DNA from: Marmoricola sp.
GTDB lineage: Bacteria; Actinomycetota; Actinomycetes; Propionibacteriales; Nocardioidaceae
Assembly (NCBI GenBank): GCA_025964795.1
Contig: JAOPYC010000084.1
Span: 1-58,674 of the forward strand
Length of the DNA stretch: 58,674 nucleotides
Reading direction: 5' to 3'
Part shown: positions 57,887 to 58,674 of the stretch, piece after piece
Layout: each line of letters opens with the position of its first letter
Numbering within the stretch: the stretch's first letter is position 1
Position numbers and translations under genes: made by a program
Notes under the pieces: model-generated
The model's input: only the letters and a program-made list of their open reading frames with translations
The model's database searches: none
Told to the model about the DNA's origin: nothing

Positions 57887-58674
<788 letters not shown>

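Overview
The window is 58.7 kb of very GC-rich DNA, coding on both strands. Start codons are often GTG, and many promoters look leaderless (a TANNNT -10 box about 7 nt before the start codon). Gene order matches two blocks I know from Mycobacterium tuberculosis: Rv3197-Rv3214 (ABC1 kinase, whiB7, uvrD2, mycoredoxin, nudC, adnB, adnA, ATL, moeZ, TetR, DUF3107, ferritin-like, rhlE, ParA, phosphatase), and Rv1220c-Rv1232c in reverse (MgtE/CBS, mrp, tatB, htrA, rseA, sigE, O-methyltransferase). With the protein content and the dispersed palindromes, this suggests an actinobacterial chromosome, probably Nocardioidaceae (Nocardioides-like). That placement is inference from synteny and style, not a database result.

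Layout. 0-3.6 kb: a zinc-ribbon protein, a ThiF/TOMM-like protein, an ABC1 kinase, and whiB7 behind a long leader with a leader ORF and an intrinsic terminator. 3.6-17 kb: DNA repair and redox genes, including three SF1 helicases (UvrD2, AdnB, AdnA), mycoredoxin, NudC, an M3 peptidase, DeoD and an alkyltransferase-like protein. 17-29.5 kb: a frameshifted TauD-type dioxygenase, a secreted protease with a structured leader, moeZ with a SigH/SigR-type promoter, TetR, DUF3107, a MarR-controlled drug exporter, a ferritin-like protein, a DEAD-box helicase, an L,D-transpeptidase, ParA, a phosphatase and a MaoC hydratase.

29.6-38.8 kb is an accessory island at the junction of the two syntenic blocks. 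It holds two paralogous proteins that fuse an N-terminal beta-rich domain, a LicD-type nucleotidyltransferase domain and a SAM methyltransferase domain. Each is translationally coupled to a small coiled-coil protein. Two sulfotransferase-like proteins and a LicC-type cytidylyltransferase accompany them. I infer a cell-surface glycan decoration system; this is the best candidate for an undescribed system here. The same stretch holds a decayed truncated-haemoglobin gene, a near-perfect 65-nt palindrome and an acyl-CoA dehydrogenase.

38.8-48.5 kb: a membrane-less MgtE-like regulator beside a DUF1003 membrane protein, Mrp, TatB, an RCK-type channel, and the envelope-stress set HtrA, RseA and SigE, then an O-methyltransferase and PepA. 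48.5-58.7 kb: enoyl-CoA hydratase, a secreted M14 carboxypeptidase, DivIVA-like, LOG and DapE genes in a tightly overlapping operon, a papain-fold protein, a hydrolase remnant, a VOC protein, a MobA-like nucleotidyltransferase, AlkB under a LexA-type box, an MFS exporter, an SRPBCC protein and the 3' part of groEL, which runs off the right edge. No tRNA, rRNA, CRISPR array or insertion sequence was recognised.
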